A stretch of 64,000 nt of DNA from NCBI GenBank assembly GCA_963714995.1, contig CAVQQP010000003.1, forward strand, positions 1-64,000, given 5' to 3'. Positions 35,223-44,426 of the stretch are shown here, in pieces (positions within the stretch are counted from its first letter, which is position 1; each line of letters begins with the position of its first letter). The notes under the pieces are model-generated. The model was not told the origin of the DNA. It worked only from the letters and a program-made list of their open reading frames with translations, and made no database searches. The DNA is from Prado023 sp963714995. GTDB lineage: Bacteria > Actinomycetota > Actinomycetes > S36-B12 > CAIYMF01. The position numbers and the translations under genes are program-made.

Positions 35223-36319
35223 GTGTCGACTAACGGACATCTGAACCAGCGGAGGCCCGGTGCGGGTGCGGACATCGAGGCAGTTGCGCGACTGGCCGGG
35301 GTGTCGACGGCGACGGTCTCCCGGGCGCTGCGCGGCCTGCCGAACGTGTCGGCGGACACCAGGGCCCGGGTCCTGGCCGCTGCCCGGGAGCTGGACTACG
35401 TGATCTCGCCGAGCGCCTCGCGCCTGGCCAGTGGGCAGACCCACTCGATCGGGGTGGTCACGCCCTACCTCGGTCGATGGTTCTTCGGCCAGGTCCTGTC
35501 CGGTGCCGAGGAGGTGCTGCGCGCGGCCGGGTACGACGTGCTGCTGTACGCGCTGCCCGACGAGGCCAGCCGGGCGGACTTCTTCGCGCGCATGCCCCTT
35601 CGCCGCAGGGTCGATGGGGTGCTCGTCCTGACCCTGCCCATGGAGGAGTGCCGAGATCGAGCAGCTGGGCGCCCTCGGGGTGCCCATCGGATCGGTGGGG
35701 GTCCCCGGCCCGGGGGTCTCCTGCGTGTCCATCGATGATGCGGCCGCGGCCCGGGTCGCGGTCAACCACCTGGTCAACCTGGGCCACGAGCGGATTGCCC
35801 TGATCGGCGGCGGCCCGAGCGAGCCGATCCACTTCACGGTGCCCCACGACCGACTCGCCGGCTACCGGGGGGCCATGGCCGACGCGGGCCTTCCGGTGCC
35901 CTGACGGGTACGAGGCCGACGGGGCCTTCACCTTCGCCGGGGGGGAGGCGGCGATGGCCGACCTGCTCTCGCTGCCGAACCCGCCGACCGCGGTCTTCGC
36001 GGAGTCCGACGAGATGGCCATGGGTGCCATGCGCACGATTCGGCACTCCGGGCTGCGCTGCCCCGACGACATCAGCATCGTCGGCTTCGACGACCACGAG
36101 CTGGCCGAGATGATGGACCTGACCACGATCGCCCAGCCGGTCCACGAGCAGGGCAGGATCGCCGCGCAGCTGCTCCTCGACCGGATCGCCGGGGCCCAGG
36201 CCACGGATCGTCAGCTGCCGACCCGGATCGTCCTGCGGTCGAGCACCAGCCCACCCGGGGGCGGGCGGATCGACGCGCACTGGCAGGCCGCGCGACCTCG
36301 CGCTACCGTGAGTTGGTGA
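35223..36319 (+). CDS. LacI family transcriptional regulator of the sugar locus (two frame breaks)
   Basis: About 364 residues after removing two extra bases (near 35651, GAGTGCC; near 35902, CCCTGACGG); 1097 minus 2 is divisible by three. Helix-turn-helix EAVARLAGVSTATVSRALRG with hinge ASRLASGQTHSIGVV, then a periplasmic-binding-protein-like effector domain with FFGQVLSGAEEVLRAAGYDVLLY, INDDA-type VSIDDAAAARVAVNHLVNLGH, and PDDISIVGFDDHELAEMMDLTTI. GTG 35223 has AGAGG upstream. It most likely represses the PTS-fructokinase-GH32 operon through the four operators and responds to sucrose-derived sugar. Confidence 0.82.
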
Positions 36320-36338
36320 CCGCGTCTGGGAGCCTGGG

Positions 36339-36876
36339 ATGAGCAGGCGGTACGTGCTGTTCGCCGCCGTGTACGGGTCCGGCCCGCAGGCTCTCGAGGG
36401 GCTGCGGGTCCTCAGCTCGGCGGGCCGGGAGGAGGTTGCCGGGTCCGGCCTGCTGCACCGTGACGAGGACGGTCGCACGACGCTGGAGACGACCGGCGGG
36501 TCCTCGATCGTGCGCGCGGCCCTGCTCGGGCTCGTCGTCGGCCTCGCCGCGGGGCTGGGCACGAGGCTCATGTGGTGCCACGGCCCTGATCGGGGCGGTG
36601 ATCGGGGCGCTGGTGGGCTACAACGACCGGACGACGGAGGTCCGCGAGCTGCGCAGCCTCGTCGGCGAGCTGGTCCCAGCAGGCGGTTGCGCCATCGTGG
36701 CGGTCGCCGAGCAGGACCTCGCAGGTCGACTGTCGCAGCAGTTCGACCTCGCCCAGGCGACCCGCATGATCCCCATCTCGGGCCGACGGATGTCGGAGCT
36801 CGCACGCCGGATGGCCAGCGGGAACGCCGACGTCCTGCGGGCCCTCGACGGTCCGGACCGCTCGACCGCCGGATGA
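36339..36876 (+). CDS. DUF1269-like membrane-associated protein with glycine-zipper (one frame break)
   Basis: About 178 residues after removing one base near 36574 (TGGTGCC). N-terminal alpha/beta part (RYVLFAAVYGSGPQALEGLRVL), a Gly-rich hydrophobic hairpin (AALLGLVVGLAAGLG, then LIGAVIGALVGYN), and a C-terminal part AGGCAIVAVAEQDLAGRLSQ. This order is typical of DUF1269/TM2-like actinobacterial proteins of unknown function that insert through a glycine-zipper hairpin. Start ATG 36339. Confidence 0.6.
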
Positions 36877-36940
36877 CCGGTGAGGACGCCGGGCCGTGTG
36901 CGATGATCCAGCCCAGTCGTGTCGGGAGGTGGGGAAGCGG

Positions 36941-37144
36941 ATGTCATCACCTGATGAGGTGGACCCGCGCCGGGTGAGGTGGACGTGGCAGGCGCTCGGC
37001 GGCCTGGTCCTGATCGTCGCCTACCTGCTGCTGCTGAATCTCGTGTACCGCTCCGGCAACGAGATCCTCGCGCTGGCGCTGCTCGCCGTGGGGCTCGTGG
37101 CCCCAGGGGTCTGGCAGCTGCGCCGTAGCCGTTCCAGGGACTGA
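36941..37144 (+). CDS. Small two-helix membrane protein, 67 residues
   Basis: MSSPDEVDPRRVRWTWQALG is followed by GLVLIVAYLLLLNLVY, a short turn (RSGNE), ILALALLAVGLVAPGVW and a basic tail. GGGAGGTGGGGAAG upstream of ATG 36941 is a good ribosome-binding site. No family recognised. Confidence 0.6.
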   Translation: MSSPDEVDPRRVRWTWQALGGLVLIVAYLLLLNLVYRSGNEILALALLAVGLVAPGVWQLRRSRSRD

Positions 37145-37177
37145 GGTCGCCGGCCGCCCGGCACGCCTCTGCGGGCC

Positions 37178-38646
37178 TCAGCGGCTGACCCAGATCGACA
37201 CCCCGCGCCCCGCGGCAGCGGAACTCCGCCCGACCGTGCGGCGTCGGTCGTGAGGGTCCCGCGGGACGGCCGCCGGTCGCGTCGGTGAAGTCGGCGTCGC
37301 GGGCAGCCCGGTGTCGAACACCTGCACCCCTGGCCCGCCGTTGCTCATCAGGACCACGACGACCAGCCCGGGTGCGCGACGGATCCACCCGATCACGTTG
37401 GAGTGGTCGAACGCGTCGACCTGCTCCGCGTCACCGAGGTCGCGTCGTAGTCCCAGGCAGAGGTCGAGGAAGGCCCGATGCGAGGCCATCTCCACGTCGA
37501 CGGGCTCCTCGCCCCAGCGCTGCTCGGTGTAGGCAGCGCCGTAGTAGTCGGCGTGGAAGACGCACGGGAAGCCCTCGCGGCGCAGCAGGATCAGCGCGTA
37601 GGCCAGGGGCTTGAACCACGTCTCGACGGGCGACTCGAGGGCCTGCATCGGCTGCGAGTCGTGGTTGTCGACGAACGTCACTGCCATGTCGTGGCGGGCG
37701 CCGACCAGGGAGCCGTCGAAGATGCGTGCGCAGGTCGAACGCGTTCCCCTGCAGCCCGGCACGGTGGAAGGCGAAGTGCAGCGGCACATCGAACAGCATC
37801 ATCCGGTCACCCACGGCGGTCAGGAACCACTGGAGGGCCCCCAGATCGGCACTCCAGTACTCGGCGACCACCGGGATCTCCCGGCCGGAGTGCGCGCGCA
37901 GGGCATCGAGGTAGATGGGCAGCACCCAGGCCGGGATGTGCTTGACGGCATCCAGGCGCAGGCCGTCGACACCCGGTGGTGTCGAGGTACCAGGCGCCCC
38001 AGTCGATGGTCATCGCCTGGACCTCGGGGCTGGACTGGTCGACGTCGCAGCCCATCAGGTAGGCGTAGTTGCCGAACTCGTCAGCGACGTGGTCGTCGAA
38101 GGACTTGCCCTCGAACAGGTAGATCGTGTCCCACTCGTCGGGGCGCCGCTCGTCGAAGTCCACGGCGTCGAAGTGCCGGTGGTCGAGCGTGCGGTCGTCG
38201 TAGGTGCCACCCCGACCGGCGAAGTCGAAGCGGGTCCAGACCTCCACCTCACGGGTCGGCCCGGACGGACGGCTGCGGTCGTGGGTCGAGTGCGGGGTGG
38301 CCCGGATCGCCTCGGACCCGTCGCCGCCGAGCCGGTGGTTCCAGACGATGTCGGCGTACACGGCGATGCCCGCTGCCTGCAGCGCCCGGATGGCGGCCAG
38401 GTACTGGTCCCTGGTGCCGTACTTGGTCGGGATCGTGCCCTTCTGGTCGAACTCGCCGAGGTCGTACATGTCGTAGACGCCGTAGCCCACGTCGTAGCCC
38501 CCGACATGGCCCTTGTACGCCGGCGGCAGCCAGATCGCCGTGAACCCGGCGCGGGCAAGGTCATCGGCCGCGGCCGTGACCTCCCTCCAGAGGGTCCCGC
38601 CCTGGGGCAGGTACCAGTGGAAGGCCTGCAGCATCACCCCGGTCAT
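37178..38646 (-). CDS. Cytoplasmic alpha-amylase, GH13 subfamily 5-like (frame breaks)
   Basis: About 485 residues without signal peptide, opening MTGVMLQAFHWYLPQGGTLW, the start of GH13_5 amylases. GH13 regions: I in YADIVWNHR, II GLRLDAVKHI (nucleophile Asp), III PVVAEYW (acid/base Glu), IV TFVDNHDSQ. Frame breaks near 37975 (GGGT for GGT) and near 37728 are each cured by removing one base. The C-terminal beta domain after VFDTGLPATP also seems to switch frame (TDATGGRPAG then HGRAEFRC then VSIWVSR). Its nearness to the sucrose locus suggests storage or maltodextrin metabolism. Confidence 0.78.
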
Positions 38647-38768
38647 GGCTGTGGCCGCCCGTCGGGACGAGCGGGGTCGCCCGACGTGGTGGTGCGGGTG
38701 CTGCGGACCATGCCTGATGGTCGCACCTGGGGCCCGGGAAGTCGCGGACGGGCGGCTACCCTGACCGG

Positions 38769-39533
38769 ATGCAGTGGCTGGTGCGCGGTGAGGGGCAGGT
38801 GCCCACGGGTCAGGACTGGCTGGTCGGGTCCGAGGCCGCGCGGGCCGCGGGGATGCGCTTCACGAAGCGCCGCAACGAGTACCTCGTGCGCCGGTACGCC
38901 GGCAAGTGCGCGGTGGCAGCGGCGGTCGGGCTCCCGGCTGATCCGATCAGCCTGGGGCGCATCGGCGTGCTCAACCGGATGACCGGCGCGCCCTACGTCG
39001 AGGTCGACGGCCAGCCGCTCGGCCTGGACATCTCCCTGACGGATCGGGCCGGGTGGGCGGTCTGCCTGGTCGGACCCGACCTCGGCGCGGTCGGGGTCGA
39101 CCTGGAGATCGTCGAGCCGCGCAGTGCCGGGTTCGTCAGCGACTTCCTGACACCCGCCGAGCAGGCGGTCGTGGCGGGCGCCGAGGGGCCCGACGGACAC
39201 GACGCAGCGGCCAACCTGATCTGGTCGGCCAAGGAGAGCGCCCTGAAGGTGCTGCGCACGGGCCTGCGAGCCGACACCCGGACCGTCGAGGTGGTCCTCG
39301 AGAGCCCGGCGGGGATCACCGCCGGGGCACAGCGTGCGGACGGGTGGCAGCGCCTGGCCGTGTCCTCGGGGGCCAGCCGGTTCCCGGGCTGGTGGCGCCG
39401 CGACGGGGTGTTCCTGCTCACCATGGTCGCCGCGGCGGGTCTGGAGGACCCGCCACTGGCGCTGCCCGGCTCGGCCGACCTGACGACGGCCGAACCGATC
39501 CACTCGTGGGTGCACCACCCCCTGGCCGACTGA
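38769..39533 (+). CDS. 4'-phosphopantetheinyl transferase superfamily protein
   Basis: A 254-residue Sfp-type transferase with the family signatures FTKRRNEYLVRRYAGKCAVA, DISLTDRAGWAVCLVG, VGVDLEIVEPRS and WSAKESALKVLRTGLR, including the Mg-binding Asp/Glu (GVDLE) and WxxKEA-like Glu/Lys (WSAKES). It moves 4'-phosphopantetheine from CoA onto carrier proteins. It is convergent with the carboxyltransferase gene (gap 9 bp) and belongs by context to the lipid synthase island, presumably as the activator of the five carrier repeats. That role is puzzling because those repeats have Thr at the attachment site. Confidence 0.88.
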   Translation: MQWLVRGEGQVPTGQDWLVGSEAARAAGMRFTKRRNEYLVRRYAGKCAVAAAVGLPADPISLGRIGVLNRMTGAPYVEVDGQPLGLDISLTDRAGWAVCLVGPDLGAVGVDLEIVEPRSAGFVSDFLTPAEQAVVAGAEGPDGHDAAANLIWSAKESALKVLRTGLRADTRTVEVVLESPAGITAGAQRADGWQRLAVSSGASRFPGWWRRDGVFLLTMVAAAGLEDPPLALPGSADLTTAEPIHSWVHHPLAD

Positions 39534-39542
39534 CCCCGGAAC

Positions 39543-41957
39543 CTACGCGCCCGACTCCTCCTTGGCCATGCCGCGCTCGAGGGCGTCGATGACGTAGGGC
39601 CGCAGGTCCGCGGCGGAGATGATGCGGTCCACCGAGCCCATCTCCAGGGCCCGGTCGATCGTGTGCACCGCATCGAACTCGCTGGCCGCCTCACCGAGCT
39701 TCTCCGAGCGCACCTGCTCGGTGATCTCGGCCAGCCGCGCACGTCGCTCGGTCGCCTCGGCCCCCGTGGTGCCGGCCAGCAGCTTCTTGGCCGCGACCAC
39801 GCGGGGATCGGCGTCCACGCGCCCGCGGACCTCACGGGCGAAGACCGTGGCCGCCGCCGGGGCGCCACCGATCACCGACGCGTACGAGCCCTCGACGGCC
39901 ACGACCTCCATCTGCGGGTTCAGGGCCTTGGAGAACACCACGAACGCACCACCGTGGTAGCGCGAGATGACCACGAACACGATCGGGCCCTTGAAGTTGG
40001 TGACCGCACGCCCGATCTCGGCGCCGTACTCCAGCTGCCAGTGCCGCATCGACTCCGGCGACCCGTCGAACCCGGACAGGTTCGCCAGCACGACCAGGGG
40101 CCGGTTGCCGCTCGCGGACGTCACTGCGCGCGCGGTCTTGCGCGAGGCCTGCGGGAACAGCGTGCCCGAGGTCCAGGACGGCGGGCCGTCGGCCGGGACG
40201 AACCCACGGCGGGGGATGGGTCGGGACTCCAGGCCGAGCATGCAGACACTGATCCCGCCGACGCGCGCATCCCAGACCACGGAGTTCTCGCCCCCGCGCC
40301 AGCGCTTCCAGCGCTCCAGCGGCTCGCAGTCCTGGTCGGTGACCGAGCGCATCACCGAGCGCACGTCGAAGGGCTTCTTGCGCTCCGGGTTGTGCTCGGC
40401 AGAGAAGATGTCGCCCACGACCGTGAAGTCGCAGTCCGGCACCGCGGCGTGCGGGAACGGCCGCACGTCCCTGTTGAGGGGGTCGGTTGTCGCGATCCGG
40501 CGCGGGAACCGCTCGCCGGGCTTCACGTACGTGTACTCGTAGTGGTGCAGGAGCAGCTGGCACGCGTCCGCCAACGACGGGGCCCAGTACTGCGCCTGCC
40601 CGTTGGGGCCCATCACGCGCTCGTAGCCGCCGATGCCGAAGTTGTCGTCGGCGGACACGCCCCCGGAGAAGTCCAGGGCCTGCTTGCCGGTGAGCACCAT
40701 GGAGCTGCCCGGGGTCATGATCAGGATGCCCCGGGTGTGCAGCAGCATCGTGGCCTCGGCGTTCCAGTACGGCTGGCCGCCGACGTTGATGCCGGTCACG
40801 ACGATGTTGATCTCGCCGCCGGCCTGGGTGAACTCGATGATCCTGCGCAGCGTGAGCGCGATCCAGTCCATGTTCTCGGTGCCGGACTCCATCGAGATCA
40901 GCGCGCCGGAGGAGACCGCGAACCACTCGACGGGCACGCCCATCTGCGCGGCCAGGGCCAGGGCCGCGTTGACGATGCGGCACTCCGGCTCGGCGAGGTT
41001 GCCCAGGCCGCGGGTCGGGTCGGACAGCATGATCACCCGGGTCATGCCCTCGGGGTAGGCCTCGGTGTAGGTGGTGAGCAGCCCGACGACGAGGTTCGAG
41101 CTGTTGAGGCCCGGCTCCCGCTCGACCGGGATGAGGACCTCGCCGGACTCATCGAGGTCGTGCTCGACGAAGTGGGCGGGCAGGAACTTGCCGACCGTCC
41201 CCGGCTGCGGGGCGAACATCCGCAGGATCTCGAACGGGTAGGGCACCCCGAAGCGCTGGGCAGTCAGCACCTTCTGCCGGTAGCGCGTGAGCGGGCGCAC
41301 GATGTCGTCGCGGACGGGCTCCTCGGTGACGGTGATGGCCCCGGTGATGATGCCGTCGACGTTGAACACCGTGGGCGTCAGGGTCCCGTCGGGCTGGGGC
41401 ATCAGGGTGCGCAGGACGACCAGCTCCAGGCCGGCGCCGCCGGCGAGCGGGATCATGAGCTCGGCCAGGTCCGACCAGTGCTCCTTGGGCACCGTCCAGG
41501 GTGGGCGCACGAACAGCGTGATCCGGTTGGCCTGGGGTCGTCCCCGCTCCGGGAAGGTCGCGCGGGCGCGGCGCATGGCGATGATCGCCTGCAGGCCCAT
41601 CCGCTCGAGCGTCGGATACCCGGGCTGGCCGCCGCGCGAGTCGGGGACGACCGTCATGTCGCGCACCTCGGCCAGGGCGAACAGCCGATGGTCCTTCGGG
41701 TTGTCCCGGGCGACGCCGTGGAACAGGTAGACGTCCTCCATGGAGGGCAGCCGGGTCAGGTCGAAGTTCTCCAGGCGCCACAGCTCGAGTCGCTTGGCCA
41801 GCATCGGGTGCAGGTTGCGGTAGAAGCGGTCCTCGACCAGGTGCCCGTCCTCGCCGGTCCGGTACGTGAAGTACTGGGTCTGGTTCTCCGGGTCGATGTC
41901 GACGGCCAGGCTGGACACCGTCACGTCCAGGCGCCAGATCGGTCGGCCGAGTCCCAT
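39543..41957 (-). CDS. Acetyl-CoA carboxylase carboxyltransferase component, eukaryote-like
   Basis: An 804-residue carboxyltransferase. The N-terminal ~200 residues match the end of the central region of multidomain ACCs (RNLHPMLAKRLELWRLENFDL, VYLFHGVARDNPKDHRLFALAEVRD, RITLFVRPPW). Then the CT N-half (QRFGVPYPFEILRMF, EWFAVSSGALISMESGTENMDW, GSSMVLTGKQALDFSGGVSADDNFGIGGYERVMGPNG) and C-half (NRPLVVLANLSGFDGSP, VISRYHGGAFVVFSKALNPQ). It transfers CO2 from biotin to acetyl-CoA. Its start is either ATG 41957 (37-bp overlap) or GTG 41924, which overlaps the partner's stop as GTGA. It works with the BCCP subunit upstream to supply malonyl-CoA. Confidence 0.85.
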   Translation of the reverse strand: MGLGRPIWRLDVTVSSLAVDIDPENQTQYFTYRTGEDGHLVEDRFYRNLHPMLAKRLELWRLENFDLTRLPSMEDVYLFHGVARDNPKDHRLFALAEVRDMTVVPDSRGGQPGYPTLERMGLQAIIAMRRARATFPERGRPQANRITLFVRPPWTVPKEHWSDLAELMIPLAGGAGLELVVLRTLMPQPDGTLTPTVFNVDGIITGAITVTEEPVRDDIVRPLTRYRQKVLTAQRFGVPYPFEILRMFAPQPGTVGKFLPAHFVEHDLDESGEVLIPVEREPGLNSSNLVVGLLTTYTEAYPEGMTRVIMLSDPTRGLGNLAEPECRIVNAALALAAQMGVPVEWFAVSSGALISMESGTENMDWIALTLRRIIEFTQAGGEINIVVTGINVGGQPYWNAEATMLLHTRGILIMTPGSSMVLTGKQALDFSGGVSADDNFGIGGYERVMGPNGQAQYWAPSLADACQLLLHHYEYTYVKPGERFPRRIATTDPLNRDVRPFPHAAVPDCDFTVVGDIFSAEHNPERKKPFDVRSVMRSVTDQDCEPLERWKRWRGGENSVVWDARVGGISVCMLGLESRPIPRRGFVPADGPPSWTSGTLFPQASRKTARAVTSASGNRPLVVLANLSGFDGSPESMRHWQLEYGAEIGRAVTNFKGPIVFVVISRYHGGAFVVFSKALNPQMEVVAVEGSYASVIGGAPAAATVFAREVRGRVDADPRVVAAKKLLAGTTGAEATERRARLAEITEQVRSEKLGEAASEFDAVHTIDRALEMGSVDRIISAADLRPYVIDALERGMAKEESGA

Positions 41958-44420
41958 CCGGCCACGTGCTCGGCGATCACCGCGGAGAGCTCGTCGCCGC
42001 TCGGGTGGCTGTCGGGGCGCCAGGTCATGACGTCGATGACCGGGTTGCGGCTCGGGTCCACGTCGGCCATGTGGGCGGCGACGGCCCGACCCACCGCGCT
42101 GATGTCCGAGAACGGCGTGAACGCCAGGACGACGTGGATCGAACGGCCCTCGAAGTCGTAGTCGGTGTGGCAGAGCATGATGCCCGCGACCTCCTCGACC
42201 TTCAGGTCGCGGATCGGGCGGGTCCGGTACCAGCGCCGGGCGCGGACCTCCAGCAGGGCCGCCTGCAGGTCCTTGTCGGTCGTGGCCATGCGCCGGCGCA
42301 GCAGCAGCTTGCGCATCGGCTGGGGGGCGTCCACCAGGGCTGCGATGCGCTCGGCGCGCTCGGGGCGGTTGGGATCCTCGGCAAGTGCGTCGAGGTGGGC
42401 CTCCATGCGGGCCTGCATCTGGGCGCGACCGGCCTCCACGACCGGCTCGTCGATGAACCGGAACCGTGCGTCCCGGGCGAGGTCGGCCACGGCCTCGAGC
42501 TGACCCTGGGTGGAGGCGGTCAGGCGGTCGTAGCGGATCCGAGCCGAGTCGTCGACGAACGGCAGGATCCGGTCGCGGTAGCGCAGGCGTCGCTCGAGGA
42601 TCCCGGTCACCACCCGGGCCAGCTGCGGACGACGCGCCTGCGAGCCGAACAGCAGCACGACGGCCTGTTCCAGCTCAGGGCTGCGGTGCAGGTCGGTCAC
42701 GCCGTAGCGGGCCAGGACCTTGGACAGGCGGCGCCGCATCTGTACGGGCAGGCCGACGCGGTCCGGGTCCAGCCACTGGATGTAGCCCAGGAGGTACTCG
42801 CGGGCGGTGGTCACGACCAGGTCGGACTGGGGTCCGCTCTCCCGCTCGGACTGCCAGAGCAGGCCGAGGTCGGTGAACAGGTCCAGGAAGCCGTCCTCGG
42901 CGGCCAGCAGCTTCGTGTCGCCGGCGCTGGCGCGGTTGGCGAAGGAGCGCTGCTCGGACAGGAGTGCGGACAGGGACGCGGGGTCGAGCTCATAGCCCAG
43001 CAGGTAGCCGCGCAGCGCGGTGTAGACCCGGTCGAACGGGGGGCGACCCGACGTGTCGGACAGGGCCATGCCGGAGAAGCTGACACGGGAGCCGTTGGTC
43101 GGCTGGAGGCCCTTCTCCGCATCCCCGCGGGTCGCCGGGCGGATCAGCACCAGGGGGGCGCCGGCATCCACCTGCTCGTTGGGCAGCACCTCGACGGAGG
43201 TGACCGTGCCGGCGAACGGCGCCCGGAGGGTGGACTCCATCTTCATCGCCTCGGCGATGACCAGGGGGTCACCCTCGGCCACCTCCTGACCGGGGGCGAC
43301 GGCGACCGAGACGATGAGCGCCGGCCACTGCGCACGCACGGCGATGCCCTCGTCGCGGTCGACGCGGTGGGCGATCCCGTCGATCTCCAGCAGGCAGCCG
43401 GTCCCGTGCGAGGCGATGACGACATGCCGGTCGCGGCCCGCCGCCGTGACGGTCCACTCGAAGTCGTTCTCCCGGTCGATGGCCACCTCGGCCACGGCAT
43501 CCCCGGAGTCGATGCGGTACGTGTGCGGCCCCGTCTGGAAGACCCGCAGGGCGTACTGCTGGCCGTCGTAGGTGAGGGTCGTGGACACGCCGGAGGCATC
43601 GACCGGCTCCGGGCGTCCCCGGGCGGCACGGGCATGGAACGCAGCGCGCTGGGTCTCGCGCTGGGAGTCGCTGGCCCGGACCGCCGAGACCAGGACGGCC
43701 ACCGGGTCGGACTGAGGCCGGGATGTCGCGGGGGTCCCGTCGATCTCGGCAGCGACTGCGGCAAGCAGGGCGGTGCGGTTGCAGGCCGAGCCCGCGACCA
43801 CGACGGCACAGGCCTCCAGGGCATGGCGCAGCCGGGTCAGGGCGGTGGCCCGGTCGCGGCCGTGGGCGACGATGCGCAGGGCAACGCCGGAGCCGATGGC
43901 GGCACCCACGGCCGCGCGCTCGACCACGCGGATCCCCGGTCCCTGCGGCGGGCGCAGGTACAGGACCGGCGCGCCGTCGGGGGCATCGGCCGCGAACAGT
44001 CGTGCCTCGACCGCGTGCCCCGAGGCAGCCGGGGGCTCACCGTCGCGCAAGTGCGGCCAGGTCGATCCCCAGCAGCTCCTCAGCCAGGGCCCACCCGCCC
44101 AGGGGTGCGCCGTCCGGTTCGGCGTCCGGGGTGGCCGCAGGGGTCGGATCCGTGGTGACCGTCAACGCGATGTCGTGGTGGCCGGGACCGCGCTGCTGGG
44201 CGGCATCCCGGGCGACCTGGGCGGCCACCGCAGCGGCGGCAGGGTCCAGCGCGGGACCCTCCACGAGCGACCCCGCCATCAGCCCGGCCCCGGTGAGGGA
44301 CCGGCAGGCAGGAAGGACCCACGCGCGACCGCGTGGGTCGACCACAACCGGTACTTCGACCTTCACGACCGCCACCTGCTCTGCCTCGGGTGTCCTCTTG
44401 CTCCGACGTGGTGCGCCCAT
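41921..44420 (-). CDS. ACC subunit: degenerate half biotin carboxylase + BCCP + ACC central region
   Basis: About 832 residues once one extra base near 44049 is removed. Residues ~18-160 follow the second half of biotin carboxylase: KVEVPVVVDPRGRAWVLP aligns with the HIEVQVLAD...G strand and GHAVEARLFAADAPDG with the C-terminal lobe. But the ATP-grasp start is absent, the ERDCSVQRRHQK region is replaced (PACRSLTGAG) and the EMNTRLQVEH motif is missing. Next comes a BCCP domain with biotin-accepting Lys near 393 (AEAMKMES), then ~420 residues of the eukaryotic-type ACC central region (YLLGYIQWLDPDR, RRMATTDKDLQAALLEVRARRW). It needs an active biotin carboxylase in trans. Confidence 0.8.
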
Positions 44421-44426
44421 GGTGCG

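Noticed and set aside
30775..38646. Genuine decay of the whole sugar locus
   Set aside because: Catalytic motifs, operators and start signals are all intact and there are no in-frame stops or large deletions; not excluded, but less likely than insertion errors.
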